A stretch of DNA of 64,000 nt, from assembly GCA_963965975.1 (NCBI GenBank), contig OZ014411.1:9363501-9427500 (forward strand). Direction: 5' to 3'. A program made the translations under genes and the position numbers. The notes beneath the pieces are model-generated. The model was given only the letters and a program-made list of their open reading frames with translations, was not told the origin of the DNA and searched no databases. The number at the start of each line of letters is the position of its first letter. Within the stretch, counting starts at the first letter, position 1. This DNA is from Xestospongia bergquistia (taxonomy: Eukaryota > Porifera > Demospongiae > Haplosclerida > Petrosiidae). This document shows positions 1-12,427 of this stretch, in pieces.

Positions 1-247
1 GTCTAAGAAGACACGCCTTCTTTGTTGATGTCATTTCTATAATTTATTAGCAGTCAAAGATTTGGATAGCGTCCTTATGGCAAAGTAAAAATGTTGGATA
101 TTTATTTGTACAGATTTAACAATCCCAAAACATCATTGACCAAATGAATAAAGATATTTTAAGAGAGAAAACATACTGAATAGTTTAACATATATGTGTG
201 TACTTATCTGTTTCAATTACAGAACAATAACAAGACAACTTAGACTG

Positions 248-677
248 GATACAAACTCTAACTGTAGATACCTAATACCAAAAAGCTGTCAGACCTATTC
301 TACATGTATATGTGTTTATAGTTGATGTCCTTAGATACAAACTCTAACTGTAGATACCTAATACCAAAAAGCTGTCAGACCTATTCTACATGTATATGTG
401 TTTATAGTTGATGTCCTTAGATACAAACTCTAACTGTAGATACCTAATACCAAAAAGCTGTCAGACCTATTCTACATGTATATGTGTTTATAGTTGATGT
501 CCTTAGATACAAACTCAAACTGTAGATACCTAATGCCAAAAAGCTGTCAGACCTATTCTACATGTATATGTGTTTATAGTTGATGTCCTTAGATACAAAC
601 TCTAACTGTAGATACCTAATACCAAAAAGCTGTCAGACCTATTCTACATGTATATGTGTTTATAGTTGATGTCCTTA
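248..677. repeat. Five-copy 86-bp tandem repeat
   Basis: Five head-to-tail units start at about 248, 334, 420, 506 and 592, with an exact 86-bp period. Each runs from GATACAAACTC to TTGATGTCCTTA. Copies are nearly identical; the unit at 506 carries two substitutions. No coding potential is seen. It is a minisatellite upstream of the leucine-rich repeat gene. The near identity points to recent amplification or homogenisation. Confidence 0.95.
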
Positions 678-1210
678 TAATGAATGAAGTGTTTGTGCCT
701 GTTGTGCTAATATACAGCTGCCTGACTTTCATATTATTCCAATTACATATATATTAGCCTTTTGTATTTAAAATGTAATATGCCTAATTGAATTAAATAT
801 ATATTATATGTCTACATGTAATGTAGTACTCACTTGTAAGTAAGCACTTGTGTAGTTTATTTATGGTTGTTCCCTGTGAATATACCTCCTTAAATTCTGG
901 GTAAGTGACAAAAATATGTCCCTTAAATTTAACAGCCAATTTTTTCTATCTGAGACCAGTTGAGATGATATTTTCTATAAGTCAGTCTTCAAATGACAAC
1001 TTGCTCTAGATACTACTTATATAGACTAAATAGATTAATTTCACTATGTGTGATATGAGTTTATACATGAATATATTAGACCTTTGTATGTAAAATGTAA
1101 TCTCATTGAGTTACATGGCAAGGAATGTAAGCATTCACACAAACACACACTATATATATATATACATATATATACATATATATATATATATACATACATA
1201 CATACATACA

Positions 1211-1272
<62 letters not shown>

Positions 1273-1875
1273 ACTTGTGAGTTATCTAGTTGCCTATGAA
1301 TGTGCTTCCTTTAATTCTGAGTACAAGACAATAATATTCTGTCTCATACACTTATCAAACAATATTATTTTCAGAGATTAATTGATACTCCTTTATCTAT
1401 ATTGTAATCAATCATTGATGACTTTCTCTAGTTACTAGTAATGCAAACTAGTTTCACTATGTGAGACCTGTACTATAGTTGATATAACCGATAGTAGTGA
1501 ACTTGTTTCAGCATTATTATTTTATTTGTTCAACTTTCTCATGTAATGTTTTCAATTCTAGACAACTTATCAATATAATATTATAATATATATATTTTCA
1601 ATATGTATTATATAATGATGTGGCTAATGTGAAGAGTTTTTGGTAAATTAGTTGAGATTCTTGGAAGCCTCTAGAATGTTTTTAAGTCTTTAGTGTGTTA
1701 TTTGTGTGGTTATTCCTTACTGTTTGTGTTGGTTTCTATATAAGTTGTCAATTTTTGATATAAGTAGTCCTTTATATAGTATTTAATGTATTAATGTTTG
1801 TAACATACATCACTACTCAATCATATAAAATGATACATTTATCTCATATTTATTGCCTTGTATGTTTCTATAGAC
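678..1875. other. AT-rich upstream region of LRMDA
   Basis: There is no convincing gene here. It contains short AT-rich stretches and the microsatellite listed separately. Open frames across 1044-1381 on both strands are products of the TA/TACA repeat. The sequence just before the LRMDA start ends in a pyrimidine-rich TTTCTATAG, which could be the acceptor of a 5' UTR intron. If so, the promoter and a non-coding first exon would lie in this stretch. Confidence 0.5.
1143..1268. repeat. TA / TACA microsatellite
   Basis: This is a run of TATA, then about a dozen TACA units, then TATA again. It is simple-sequence DNA and explains the overlapping Tyr/Ile-rich open frames on both strands. Confidence 0.95.
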
Positions 1876-4714
1876 ATGGCATCAGCTGAAGCCTTGTTTT
1901 CTCGACACAACAGTACTTCACCTAAACTTATAAAGCCATCTTCTGGATATGCACGTAGTGAACATTGTGATGTGAAGGGAGATAATACAGCACCATCATC
2001 TTATACTGTAGAAGGTAAAGAAGCAATTGTTGAAGATGATATGGAGAGTAGAAGCCAGGTATGACTTTATATGTGTTTGTGTGCATGTACATTAAGTGAC
2101 AGATTAATATCTGATTTTTAAGGAGATACTAACATCGCTTTATTATTGTCCTACATTAATGCACTAAACAATATCTATTAACAGTTAATAGTTCAATCAC
2201 ATAGTGACAACTTCATAAGTGCATCACAGTGTAACTAAACATAGTTGACTATGTTATTGGTCTTATATTACAATCCAATATTACTATGTTGTTTGATGTT
2301 ACTGGATTGTTATGTGAATTAGATTGTTACTAAAGCAATCATTGAATCAAACACATAACTTGTTGTATTTGTATTTTATGTTGTGTTTAACACACCTGTC
2401 ATATCAATCAAGATAAACTTGTGCAATTACTTTCTTTGCCTTCATGTGTCATTATGTCATTGTCAATAGAGAATTGTACTCACCTTTTAACTTATATTCA
2501 CAAACTCCATATTACTTGAATATTGAATCTTGATACTATATAAACACAGTTCAGTATGTTGTGTATAGGTATTTGTTTGTCTGCTTCTAATGAAGAGTGT
2601 TATATTTTATTACAGGTGGCATATACTGGTGAGGATGTAGAAACTATACCTTCTCATTTGTGGGAAAAATATGGTCAAACTGCACGTCGACTAGATCTGT
2701 CATATAATAGATTAAGGTAGTTTATTGTGTAGTTGGATAAGAAATGTATGCATGAAGAAACTGTAGATGCTATTATGTAATCGAGCTATTTCCTCAATAA
2801 CCAAATGTGATACATGTATACAGGTTGTAGGCATAATATGAATGAGTGTTCTTTTAAATGTATGGCAATCAATATATAGCCAGAAGCTTATATAATATAT
2901 TTATAGCAATTTGGTTATGTGGTCATAGTGTAGCTACATAAGAGTTAGTACATATAGTACTTGTAATGTAATTTGGAGGTACTGTTACAAGATTTCATTA
3001 TTAAGTTATCAAGTTTCCTTTCAGTTTAAATTTATGACTTTCTATGTATTTATTTTAAGCTATTGGTCTTTGAATAGCCTACCATATTACTTCCACATCG
3101 TATCATAATATATCATATCATAATATAATATGATTGTTTAGTTGGTAACTATCACTGTTTGGAGAACTGCTTGGCATATCAATTCATTATAAGATGTTAT
3201 TGTTCTGAATTAAAATAATTTGTTCATTTTAATATTCTAATTTTGTTATGATCAAAAACACCTATTCAGCTTGTTTTATAACTAAATTCATAGTTTCAGT
3301 ATTGCATCATAGTAACTGAGGTGTGTATGTGTGTGTGAATATAAAGACTCTAATAACTACACAATATATCATAACAATCTTACAACTGTTTTAACTACAT
3401 GTACAATAGTAGTTTATATATTTACTGTTTTCTCATTAATAGATCTTTAAATGGCTTAGAAAATTTTAAAGTATTAGAAGAACTTGTTTTGGATAACAAT
3501 GACTTGACTGACTCTGCCCTCTCATTACCATCATTACCACGCCTTCACACTCTTACACTCAACAAAAATCAGATATCCTTATTTATTATACCTTGTGATT
3601 AGTGGTGGGTGGATAACATAACACTCTGTCAAATGACATTTATAGCCAGTGAATGAATTATTGAGACCTTTATGGACCTGCCATATCACAAGATCATTGT
3701 CTGTAGACAGTCCACTAACTAACTACACAATGATCTGTAATATGTAAATATACACTGAGAGTATATTTAAGGAAAGCTCTATTTGATGTGTAGTTCTTTA
3801 TTTCTTGTGGTATATTCCTTAATTAGTAACTATACATTGTAGATACAGAGGCTCTCTTAGCTACTTTAGAGAAACAATGTCCTTCATTAAAATATTTAAG
3901 TCTACTTGGGAACAGGGCCTGTCCAAATGAGTTATTACAGAGTGGTCATGATGATGAAGATTATCAGCGATACAGGTATGTCAAAATATGAACGCATGTA
4001 ATGTAAATATATATATATATAATATTATATGCAATAATGTAATAATGTGGAATGAGATCTTTATGTTGTAATTGATTATATTTTCTATGCATGTACGTAT
4101 GTAACTATCTTTCTGTTGTTTTGTAGATATTTTGTTCTTCATCGTGTGCCACAGCTAACTTTTTTGGATTCAAGATCTGTCACAGCAGACGAGAGAAAAG
4201 AAGCAAAAAGAGTTGGTGCTTTTATGAGAGTAGTGCGTCCTGCTGACGTAAATGTAAGTTTATTAATACTCTTTAGTATTTATACATATCAGTTACATTA
4301 CTAGTAGATATATCACAACCTACATGATATAAATAATTTAAAATTGAACTTAACAGTGCCATTAACAAATCTGTTTGTTATGTTAGATATTCTTTTTATT
4401 TAACTATTGTATGTATGAATTTTTTACTATTATTTATTCAGGATGATGTTAAAGGAAAGAAATCATCAGATGATGATGTACCAACTGGTTTTAATCCTTT
4501 ACCAGCTTCACGTAGTGTAGTTGGACAACACAGAGGTAAGCAATACAAATAACAGCATTATCTCTCATACTATGTAATCATACTACATTTTACTGACATA
4601 TTTAAATGTAATGTTTTTCTTTCTTTGTTGTTAGGTGTTTATGGTCAGTGCAAATATATCTATTATGGTAAACACTCAGAAGGAAACAGATTTATACGTA
4701 ATCATCATTTGTAA
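1876..4714 (+). CDS. LRMDA: Leucine-rich melanocyte differentiation-associated protein homologue (LRMDA/C10orf11 family)
   Basis: Seven exons: 1876-2058, 2616-2716, 3443-3572, 3836-3975, 4127-4253, 4442-4535, 4635-4714. They join in frame to 855 nt, 284 aa. A variable N-terminal ~60 aa is followed by leucine-rich repeats at about residues 80-165 ([53 protein letters not shown]). Then come the LRR-cap-like [16 protein letters not shown] and a conserved tail ending [11 protein letters not shown]. The tail and the ACPNEL block match vertebrate LRMDA as I know it. The vertebrate protein is linked to melanosome biogenesis; its role here is unknown. Intron 3 (3573-3835) only works with AT-AC ends and has U12-type signals; all other introns are GT-AG. 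I start at 1876 because TTTCTATAG just before it looks like an acceptor; an in-frame ATG exists at 1858. An AATAAA lies at 4984-4989. Confidence 0.88.
3573..3835 (+). other. Predicted U12-type AT-AC intron in LRMDA
   Basis: The upstream exon ends in CAG. The intron starts ATATCCTT, the U12 donor consensus. It contains TTCCTTAAT at 3815-3823 (U12 branch-site consensus TTCCTTAAC), with the presumed branch A at 3822, 13 nt before the terminal AC at 3835. Splicing here gives an in-frame [12 protein letters not shown] junction inside a leucine-rich repeat. The nearest AG-ended alternative (…TTGTAG at 3842) has no matching GT donor that keeps the frame. Confidence 0.85.
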
Positions 4715-5459
4715 TATTTGTTGTTTTATATCATTTTGTTTGATATACTGTGTGTAAAAAAAACCTCACTAGTATTCTGTTATATAAAATGTATTATTAT
4801 TATATACAATGTATTACTCACTGTATACAAAGTATGTAGGTATACTTGTATTGTTATGTAGTGTATGTAATATATGTTTACACCATATCAATCATTAGTA
4901 TTATTATTATTACGCAATTGACTTGATTAATTTTCTTATATTAAATTGTCTTGAGAATGTACAACTTTTTGTTTGGAGATAACAATAAATTTTTGAACTC
5001 ATTCTTTTTTAACGAATACACAATAATTTCAAAATATTAGTGTTAGCCACACCCTCCACCCAGGATCAGGTTAGTATAATGTCAGTATAATTATGAGTCT
5101 ATTGATTTATAAGATACTTAAACGATTTATAGATGGTTAGTCTCATACCAAGTCTCATGGTTGTGACCCATAGTGAATTGACTCTCACTATTGGGTGTGA
5201 CTGGACTGGGATAAGACTAATGTTTGCTTTTGTACCATGTTAATGGTTTAGTTCAAAGGATAGAATTAGTACACAATAACATACAACTTTTTACAAATTG
5301 GTTCAATGTAAAAAGTAGTTTTGTCTCTGTTATTGTTGGAAATGATTAGTTTTATATTTTTATCAGGATTTTATGGTTGTTTCAGTAATAATAGACACAA
5401 CTGAATTGTTTCCATTGTAGTTCTTGATTAATTTTTGTTTTTTTCTCCATTAGACTAAT
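4715..5459. other. LRMDA-DPH1 intergenic region
   Basis: It holds the LRMDA 3' end (AATAAA at 4984-4989) and an imperfect inverted repeat at 5137-5220. It presumably also holds the DPH1 promoter, for which no clear core motif is visible. No gene is seen. Confidence 0.5.
5137..5220. repeat. Imperfect inverted repeat upstream of DPH1
   Basis: TTAGTCTCATACCAAGTC with GACCCATAGTGA on the left pairs with the reverse complement of CTCACTATTGGGTG and GGGATAAGACTAA on the right. The arms are about 35 bp with mismatches. It could be a small foldback element remnant. Confidence 0.55.
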
Positions 5460-6761
5460 ATGGCTACTCAGTCAGCACACATTGTGTCTGCTTCTGAAAC
5501 CACACCAAAACATTTTAGTGGACCAGTCACTCCCCTATCATCAAAACAAGTGAAAACCAAAAAACGTTTAGCAAGTCAAATACCAGAAGAATTACTAGAC
5601 AATGTAAAACTAAACAATGCAATTTCAGTTTTACCTCAAAACTATAATTTTGAAATTCATAAAAGTATATGGCGAATCCAACAATGTTCAGCAAATACTG
5701 TGGCTCTACAAATGCCTGAAGGTCTGCTCCTTTATGCCACTACCATTGCTGACATACTAGAAGAATATACTGGTGCTGAAATGATTATCATGGGTGATGT
5801 AACGTATGGTGCTTGTTGCGTTGATGACTTTACAGCTAAAGCTTTAGGAGCAGACCTCATGATACATTATGGTCATAGTTGTCTTATTCCTATTGCTACA
5901 ACATCTATTAATATGTTGTACGTATTTGTAGATATTCAAATTGACAATCCACATGTTATCGATACAATCAAATACAATTTTCCACCAGGTGCTACCCTAG
6001 CCATGGTTAGTACCATTCAATTTGTTGCAGCTCTTCACAATATTAAGCAAGCATTATCACAAGATTATAATATTATTGTACCTCAATCTAAGCCTCTATC
6101 TCCTGGTGAAATATTGGGATGTACTTCACCTAAGCTTTCATCTGATGCTGGAGTGGAGAATATAGTATACCTAGGAGATGGCCGATTTCATCTTGAGTCT
6201 ATCATGATTGCTAATCCTGACATTCCAGCATACAAGTAAGCTCATATTAAAATAGTGACTGATTTTATTAAATTTTGATCTTGCAACAGGTATGATCCAT
6301 ATAGTAAGAGTTTCACTCGAGAGTATTATGATCATGATCAGATGAGAGCAACAAGGCAAAAATTCATAGGACTAGCTTCTAAAGCTCAATGTTTTGGCTT
6401 AATATTGGGGACTTTAGGAAGACAAGGCAGCATCAAAGTATTAGAACACATAAAGCAACAAATATTTGACTCAGGAAAACAGTATATTATTGTCTTACTC
6501 TCAGAAATATTTCCAGAGAAGCTCAGTTGTTTCAACAATGTTGATGCCTGGGTACAAGTAGCCTGTCCTCGACTATCCATTGATTGGGGGACTGCCTTTG
6601 AGAAGCCTCTCTTAACACCTTATGAGCTAGCAGTTGTGTTAAAAAGTGTCCAGTGGAGTGATCAATATCCAATGGATTATTATGCTAATAATAGTTTAGG
6701 TCCTTGGACTGTCAATAATGAAGAGAACAGACCCAAGCAGACAAGAAATCTTAGAAAATAA
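5460..6761 (+). CDS. DPH1: 2-(3-amino-3-carboxypropyl)histidine synthase subunit 1 (diphthamide biosynthesis protein 1)
   Basis: Two exons, 5460-6235 and 6290-6761, with a 54-bp GT-AG intron splitting a Lys codon; 415 aa. With DPH2 it forms the iron-sulphur enzyme that uses S-adenosylmethionine to put a 3-amino-3-carboxypropyl group on a histidine of elongation factor 2, the first step of diphthamide synthesis, in the cytosol. Family blocks are clear: [15 protein letters not shown] (61-75), [10 protein letters not shown] (81-90), [13 protein letters not shown] (112-124), HYGHSCLIP (136-144), [14 protein letters not shown] (211-224), [23 protein letters not shown] and [20 protein letters not shown] (348-367). 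The three expected cluster cysteines correspond to 119 (or 120), 221 and 351. Length is close to animal DPH1. The GACCVDDF and GCTSP blocks fit DPH1 rather than DPH2. It is convergent with MFSD5. Confidence 0.96.
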
Positions 6762-8018
6762 ATGTCTTAATTATTAATAATATGTATTGTATATCATATA
6801 ATATTAAATAGTTCGTCTTTAAGTGGCTGTCTGACAAATAGGTATAGTGGTAGAATAACATGCTTGACCTGGCCCAATTATATAGAGGGTATGGTCCTTA
6901 TCACATATACTATAAAAGGAATAATACAGAAGTCACGTACTTGTATCTGTTGACCTGAAGCAAAGGTTACCACTCGAGAGTTTTGTCAGAAGTGGTTGGT
7001 TTACATGTAGAGATCTTTTAGCTTCATAAATACATTGATATCACTAATGATGGTTCCTATAAACCAATGAATTGAAATGGTCTATCGATCTCTGCAACAT
7101 ATATTGACGGAGTTTGGTTCTTACAGAAATAATTTAAGTTGTGATGCCAGCATGTATTATGTCATAAAGTATGTCTTTAAGGATCCCACCTCAGTAAATA
7201 ACATTACATCATGCCAAGTACCTCCTGTATGGGAACCAACTGTATCAGTGTGTTAAAATGTAAGGCACTAGCATGCCTACTAGTGTTTACCAACCCACAG
7301 TCCTATTGATTGTGGTGTGTGGTGCCAAAGTGGACATATAAACAAGCAGTAATTGGATCTACTTCAACCTGTGATCTGTGGCATTATCAAGTCCAGCTGG
7401 AGTGAAAACAGTGAATGAATCTTTTTCACATCGAGAGATAAATATTTATTATTTCATTTATTACTTATTTGCAGATGGTTGAGCTTGAACAACTTTATAA
7501 AAAAAGATAAACGTGGGCAAGAATAGTACATTGATGACATTATGTTTTGTCTTGAGAAATGGAGAGAGACTGTAGTATTACTATGATGATATAATGTTGT
7601 CCATCGAGTTGTTATTGCATTGATTTCATAGTTGTGTTGTTTGAAAATGTAAGCTTGTTGATAAAAAAAAAGTTCACAACTTTAAATTGCTTTAATTATC
7701 ACTATAATTGGAATACTTCTATATGATTAGCTAATTATATAAGCTTCATTGCTTAATTAATTAACAGAAAACTTAACTTGACCATAATTGAGCTAAATGC
7801 TTTTGTTGACACATTTATTTCAATAAGGTCCAGATAGTAACTAGCTATAATATTATATAAAACATAATTTTCTTTACTTCTGTCAAACAGTGTAATAATA
7901 TTACATTAGCTGAAGTAACCCTAGTATGAATATTGTATACAAATATTTGAAATGAAAATTTAACTCTTTTAAACAGAACTCTTAATAAAACATAATAAGA
8001 ATCTAACACATTATTTTT
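6762..8018. other. Convergent intergenic region DPH1/MFSD5
   Basis: This stretch contains the 3' ends of both flanking genes. No further gene is supported. 6840-7440 is slightly less AT-rich, but all frames are broken by stops and nothing is recognised. TTTATT (AATAAA on the - strand) occurs at 7811-7816 and could serve MFSD5. Confidence 0.5.
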
Positions 8019-9401
8019 TTAAATATTAATTGTTTCATTCTCAAATGTATTTGATCCAGAAGTTTTAACAAACCTAATTGAACAGAGAAATGCTACCAAC
8101 ATCAGGATTGCACAGAAAAGAAATATTTCAGATATTCCACCTGAAGCATCATGCAGAGACAGAAGAGCAAGAGCTGATAGAAGAGTCAAAGGTACCCTAA
8201 ACCAGTTGATTATAGATAGACGATGTTCCTTAGGAAGAACTTTATCTCTGAGAGTTCGCATTACAGGGAAATAGAAGCCACATGAGAATTCAAATAATTG
8301 TAGACAGATTAATACCAATGATCGAAAGAAAACTGAGGGATTGTTGCGACTGAAGAAAGATGAAAAGAAAAACATTATTGCTGATGCTGCACTGATAGGA
8401 AGTAAAAGGTTAGGAAGTTTGTAATTACCTTTGTGTGTTAAATAATCACATATTATACCACCAAGCAAGAAACAGACCATAAATGAAGCGAATGCAATTC
8501 CTAATGGTATGTCACTCATTAGTAACCCTTGTGCTGATGTTGAGACCACGTCTTCATTATGTTTTAATCTTCCTCCAATGGCTGGTGTCCATATGAACAC
8601 AAATACAAAAAGTGAGCTCTCAAATAAACTTTGTATGGTACCAACAAGAAACACGTCAGGAGTGATAGCTTTTAAACCATCACTACATGACTTCCTGACT
8701 TCAGTAAGATTAAATTCCTCTTCTTGCCCCATATTTTCATTCCAAGTAATCATCACAAGTACTGATACAAGTACCAGAACCGGTAGAGCTATTTGAAAGG
8801 GTGATGCCGGACCAAGGTGTAGCCAACGAGCCAACAAATCAGCCACAATCCCAGCAATAACAGCCATGATTCCATTACCAAATGCAATATGATTGAAAGT
8901 TACTTGGATCCATTCCTTTGGGAAGTCATGTGTGTCTACATGTTCATGCATGTACCAGGCTTCTAGTGATGAGAACAGCAATGAATTTGCCATACCTGCC
9001 AAACATCGACCTGCTATTAAAACAATGTATTTACTTGACAATGTAAAAAGACACGACAGAGCATAAAGAAGTGAAAACACAATCACAGTCTTTCGTCTTC
9101 CAAACTTATTAGCTATGAAGTCTTTAGCGGGAAAAATAGCTGCACTGGAGACTAAACCCAATACATATATGATAGCCACTTGGTTTTCAACGTAGCCATA
9201 ATAATGATACAATCTATATAAGTAAGGGCCTTGTAGCCAGTCTCCTAAAACAGCTAACAAGTATATAGGAATGTATCGTCTTTGAAATTGGATGAAATTT
9301 GGGTTGTTCGCTGATTGGTCTTGTGTGATACGCAGTTTGAAGTAGGCTATTATGCATACTACCGAGAGTATGAGAAGTGAAAGATATACATATGCCAACA
9401 T
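8019..9401 (-). CDS. MFSD5: Major facilitator superfamily domain-containing protein 5 (MFSD5/MOT2-type transporter)
   Basis: A single coding exon on the minus strand, 460 aa. The family includes the molybdate-anion transporters of the MOT2/MFSD5 type; the substrate here is inferred from family only. About 12 hydrophobic segments are visible. Diagnostic blocks are GDWLQGPYLYRLY (53-65), the MFS motif A-like DFIANKFGRRKT (94-105), EAWYMHEHV (147-155) followed by HDFPKEWI, GTIQSLFESSLFVFVF in the second half, and CGFYFPVMRTLRDKVLP then NWFRVPL near the C-terminus. I choose the Met at 9401 over one nine codons upstream (9428). The earlier Met overlaps a pyrimidine-rich TTTTTCCTCAG acceptor, which suggests a 5' UTR intron, and the MLAYVYL start matches the usual family N-terminus. 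It is transcribed away from the receptor array. Confidence 0.95.
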   Translation of the reverse strand: MLAYVYLSLLILSVVCIIAYFKLRITQDQSANNPNFIQFQRRYIPIYLLAVLGDWLQGPYLYRLYHYYGYVENQVAIIYVLGLVSSAAIFPAKDFIANKFGRRKTVIVFSLLYALSCLFTLSSKYIVLIAGRCLAGMANSLLFSSLEAWYMHEHVDTHDFPKEWIQVTFNHIAFGNGIMAVIAGIVADLLARWLHLGPASPFQIALPVLVLVSVLVMITWNENMGQEEEFNLTEVRKSCSDGLKAITPDVFLVGTIQSLFESSLFVFVFIWTPAIGGRLKHNEDVVSTSAQGLLMSDIPLGIAFASFMVCFLLGGIICDYLTHKGNYKLPNLLLPISAASAIMFFFSSFFSRNNPSVFFRSLVLICLQLFEFSCGFYFPVMRTLRDKVLPKEHRLSIINWFRVPLTLLSALALLSLHDASGGISEIFLFCAILMLVAFLCSIRFVKTSGSNTFENETINI

Positions 9402-10280
9402 GATAGAGATCCTGAGGAAAAAGTACAACCAGTTAATAGTATAAATATAGACAGTTGAGGCTAGCTATATTCTAACAGTAATGACATGATGTAAGATTAA
9501 TCTATAGAATATAGGCAGGCTTATATATTAATACAATGTAACAATTATGTATTGATTTCTATTAAAGTATGGCGTCCATTATTAGTAGGTTAACCACTAT
9601 ATTTACATATTAACACATCATGAGATTATCAATTTGACAATGATTATATTTATAGAATATAATAAAAACAGAAATTAGAATATATTAGAGGTGTACAATG
9701 GTAATGCCTCAAATATCTATCTCATATGAAACAAACATCTTGTTATACACTGACCTAACAATTTTAGAAGGTTACACAAAGAGAATGTTGGGAAAATGAT
9801 GATTGGGTTACCTCATGTGACGATAATCAACACTGATAACAAGAATTCAGTCAATGGTTAAAGTTATTGGGTTTGTCACTAATATTTTGGTTCTATCATT
9901 ACAACTAGTATTATATCAAATCTACTATCAAAATATAACGAGACAATTGGTTGACGTACTTACTTCAATATTTACAGAATATGCTTCAAACGAAGAAAAA
10001 GTGGGTGTGGATTGTTATAAAGTAATAAATTAATTAAGTAATTATGAAATCATTACTTAAAGATTATGAATATTAATTACGTGTGCTGTGCTTTCGTCTC
10101 CTATACTTTGCTTATGGAAAGTACAATAAATCTTGTTCTTGTGGGTCCTACATATAAAAAATGACGTCAAAAGAACCGGATGGTCATCAGGAGACCACTT
10201 GACTTTGAAATTTTGAATTTGGTTGAGTTATTAGAAAGTTATGATAATTTTTCTACCAGCACAAATAGACTATATATATA

Positions 10281-10528
10281 TATGTGACATGATTTGCAAT
10301 AAAGGACCACTTCTGTCAAAACATTTGTCACATGATTTGTGATAAGGAACTACTGTTAAAATGCATCCAAATAAATACAGTTACTACATACATATACACA
10401 CAACTATTTATGGTAACTATGTATACAAAACTTTCGTGAGGTGTTTTTGTGACAGTGGTTCCTCTTCACAAATCATGTAACAAATGTTTTGACAGAAGTG
10501 GTCCCTTATTGCAAATCAGGTCACATAT
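10281..10528. mobile_element. Palindromic MITE, copy 1
   Basis: The left end TATGTGACATGATTTGCAAT and the right end ATTGCAAATCAGGTCACATA are near-perfect inverted copies. Complementarity runs about 100 bp inward (GGACCACTTCTGTCAAAAC against GTTTTGACAGAAGTGGTCC), with a short loop. There is no coding capacity. TA-rich flanks hide the exact target duplication. Related copies lie at 12195, 28919, 34971 and 47967. Confidence 0.85.
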
Positions 10529-12194
10529 AGTTAAGGCTTAATTACACTAGATAGTTTAGTCTACTCTTTTACTATTAGCGTTAGTTAGTGACGAAGTGGA
10601 GATATAGCTAGTCATTCTAGTCAGTGGTTCTCCTATAACTTAACCAAAAAGGGATTAGTTTAGTTACACTTAATCATTAATTGTGTAACATTTATAATTA
10701 TTATTAACCTCAATTTATATTACTATTCATATAATTGTAGCATTACGAATTTTTTTGTTCCTCAATTTTTCCTTCTTTATTTTGTGTTCCAAAAGGTTGA
10801 TGATGGAGATCACAATTACACAGCCATCATGTTAATTGGGTTGTCTTTATTTATCATTACATTTGGGAATGACTCTATGATAAACCTAGTTTCCTTCACT
10901 GCTATTTGGATAGGACTTCAATAATAATTTAAAATTTAATTCTAAATAATATTGTAAGACTATTTCTTACACTGCTATATAGATAATACATAACAGAGTT
11001 TACATGAGACAGAAGATGAAAACATAAATATCAAGTTGTGGCATATAATAATAGGCTAGTACTTGAGTGAAATACCTCAATGTAATTATATTATAATTAA
11101 ATTCCTAAAATCAGCCTCAATTATCATAATGTTATGGTTTGACAGACTATAACTTAGATATTTCAATATACAAGTGTACACTAGATAGCACAAGCAAGAA
11201 AATTATGTTAATAACTACAACTAACTAAGTCTGTTCATGTTACCTTTAGTTTCACATGAGTTGGCCTCAATAATATGATTTAAAGGAATGTCAGCAATAA
11301 ACATTAACCCCAGAGCTTACCGCTATCACTTATTTGTTTATGTGCTTGTTTCCAAAGTTTATTTAACCCTTGTCGTTGACTAGAAGACCTCTACTTGTTT
11401 TGTTTACAAAAAAATGATGAATTTAACTTTCTAATCACCATCCTCATATAATGTGTTATATCACTGATTGTAATCGATAATTGATTTATTTATCAAAATA
11501 ATGTTATTTTAAATTTGTTATGCTTTACATCATTATATGCTAAAATTTTGAAAAATTAACTTTTAGAGGAGTTAGTTTATTTCTGAAGTAGCCTGTTTTT
11601 ATTGACATTTATTTTAGCTATAGATTAATATTACCTTTCAAATGATTATTAATATTATAGTATTGAAAATGAAAACATACTTTACTATTAGTTTTGGTTT
11701 CTTGTTTATTCTGCGTAATAGTGATATGACAACACATGGCAGCTGTATCAACATGACAGGTTATTGCTGCTAACTTTGAATAACTTATTATTCATTTGGA
11801 AACATCTGCTTAATTAATACCATAAACATCAAAGGAAGTAATATTACAGAAGTTCACTAGATGTTTTACAGCTTCATAATCTTGAATGCAAATTTTGCTG
11901 AACTATGAATTGATTTATAAATATTAGTTAGAATTATAATAAATTATACATCATCTTTTTAGGTTATGTATATAATTATATTATACTAAACTCTTTAGTA
12001 AAGTACTTTTAATTAAAATATAGTACCAAAAACAACACAAGTCTAAAGTATAATTCATTATTGCTAGCACTGGTTTGATGAATCAGCACTCAGTTCTTAC
12101 TTATCCCAACTATTGAGGTAATCTCATTTCATACATGAACATAACATATACACATGTATACAGATAGACCTTAGTACATGTGGATGTAATATAT

Positions 12195-12427
12195 ATACGT
12201 GACCTGATTTCCAATAAGGGACCACTTCTGTCAAACAATTGTGATGTGATTTATGAAGAAGGATCACTGTTAAAATACTTCAAAGACAGTTTTGTATATG
12301 TAGATGCAGTTCCATGAATAATTGTACACATACATGCAAAACTGTTTTTGAGATGTTTTAAAAGTTGTCCTTTTCATAAATTATGTCACAAATGCTTTAG
12401 TCCCTTATTGCAAATCAGGTCACACAT
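12195..12427. mobile_element. Palindromic MITE, copy 2
   Basis: It has the same ends as the 10281 copy (GTGACCTGATTT on the left, AAATCAGGTCAC on the right) and the GGGACCACTTCTGTCA block, with more divergence in the inner arms. Confidence 0.8.

Noticed and set aside
248-677. CRISPR-like array
   Set aside because: Units are contiguous with no variable spacers and the context is eukaryotic; it is a minisatellite.
1044-1381. Open frames rich in Tyr/Ile/Thr on both strands
   Set aside because: They are translations of the TA/TACA microsatellite.
1858-1875. Upstream in-frame ATG for LRMDA at 1858
   Set aside because: It lies inside a TTTCTATAG acceptor-like tract; the ATG at 1876 directly follows the AG and is preferred.
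3573-3842. GT-AG solution for LRMDA intron 3
   Set aside because: No GT donor near the end of exon 3 keeps the leucine-rich repeat in frame, and reading on hits a stop at 3599; AT-AC fits all U12 signals.
9402-9428. Nine-codon N-terminal extension of MFSD5
   Set aside because: It overlaps a strong acceptor (TTTTTCCTCAG) on the minus strand, and the downstream Met matches the usual family start.
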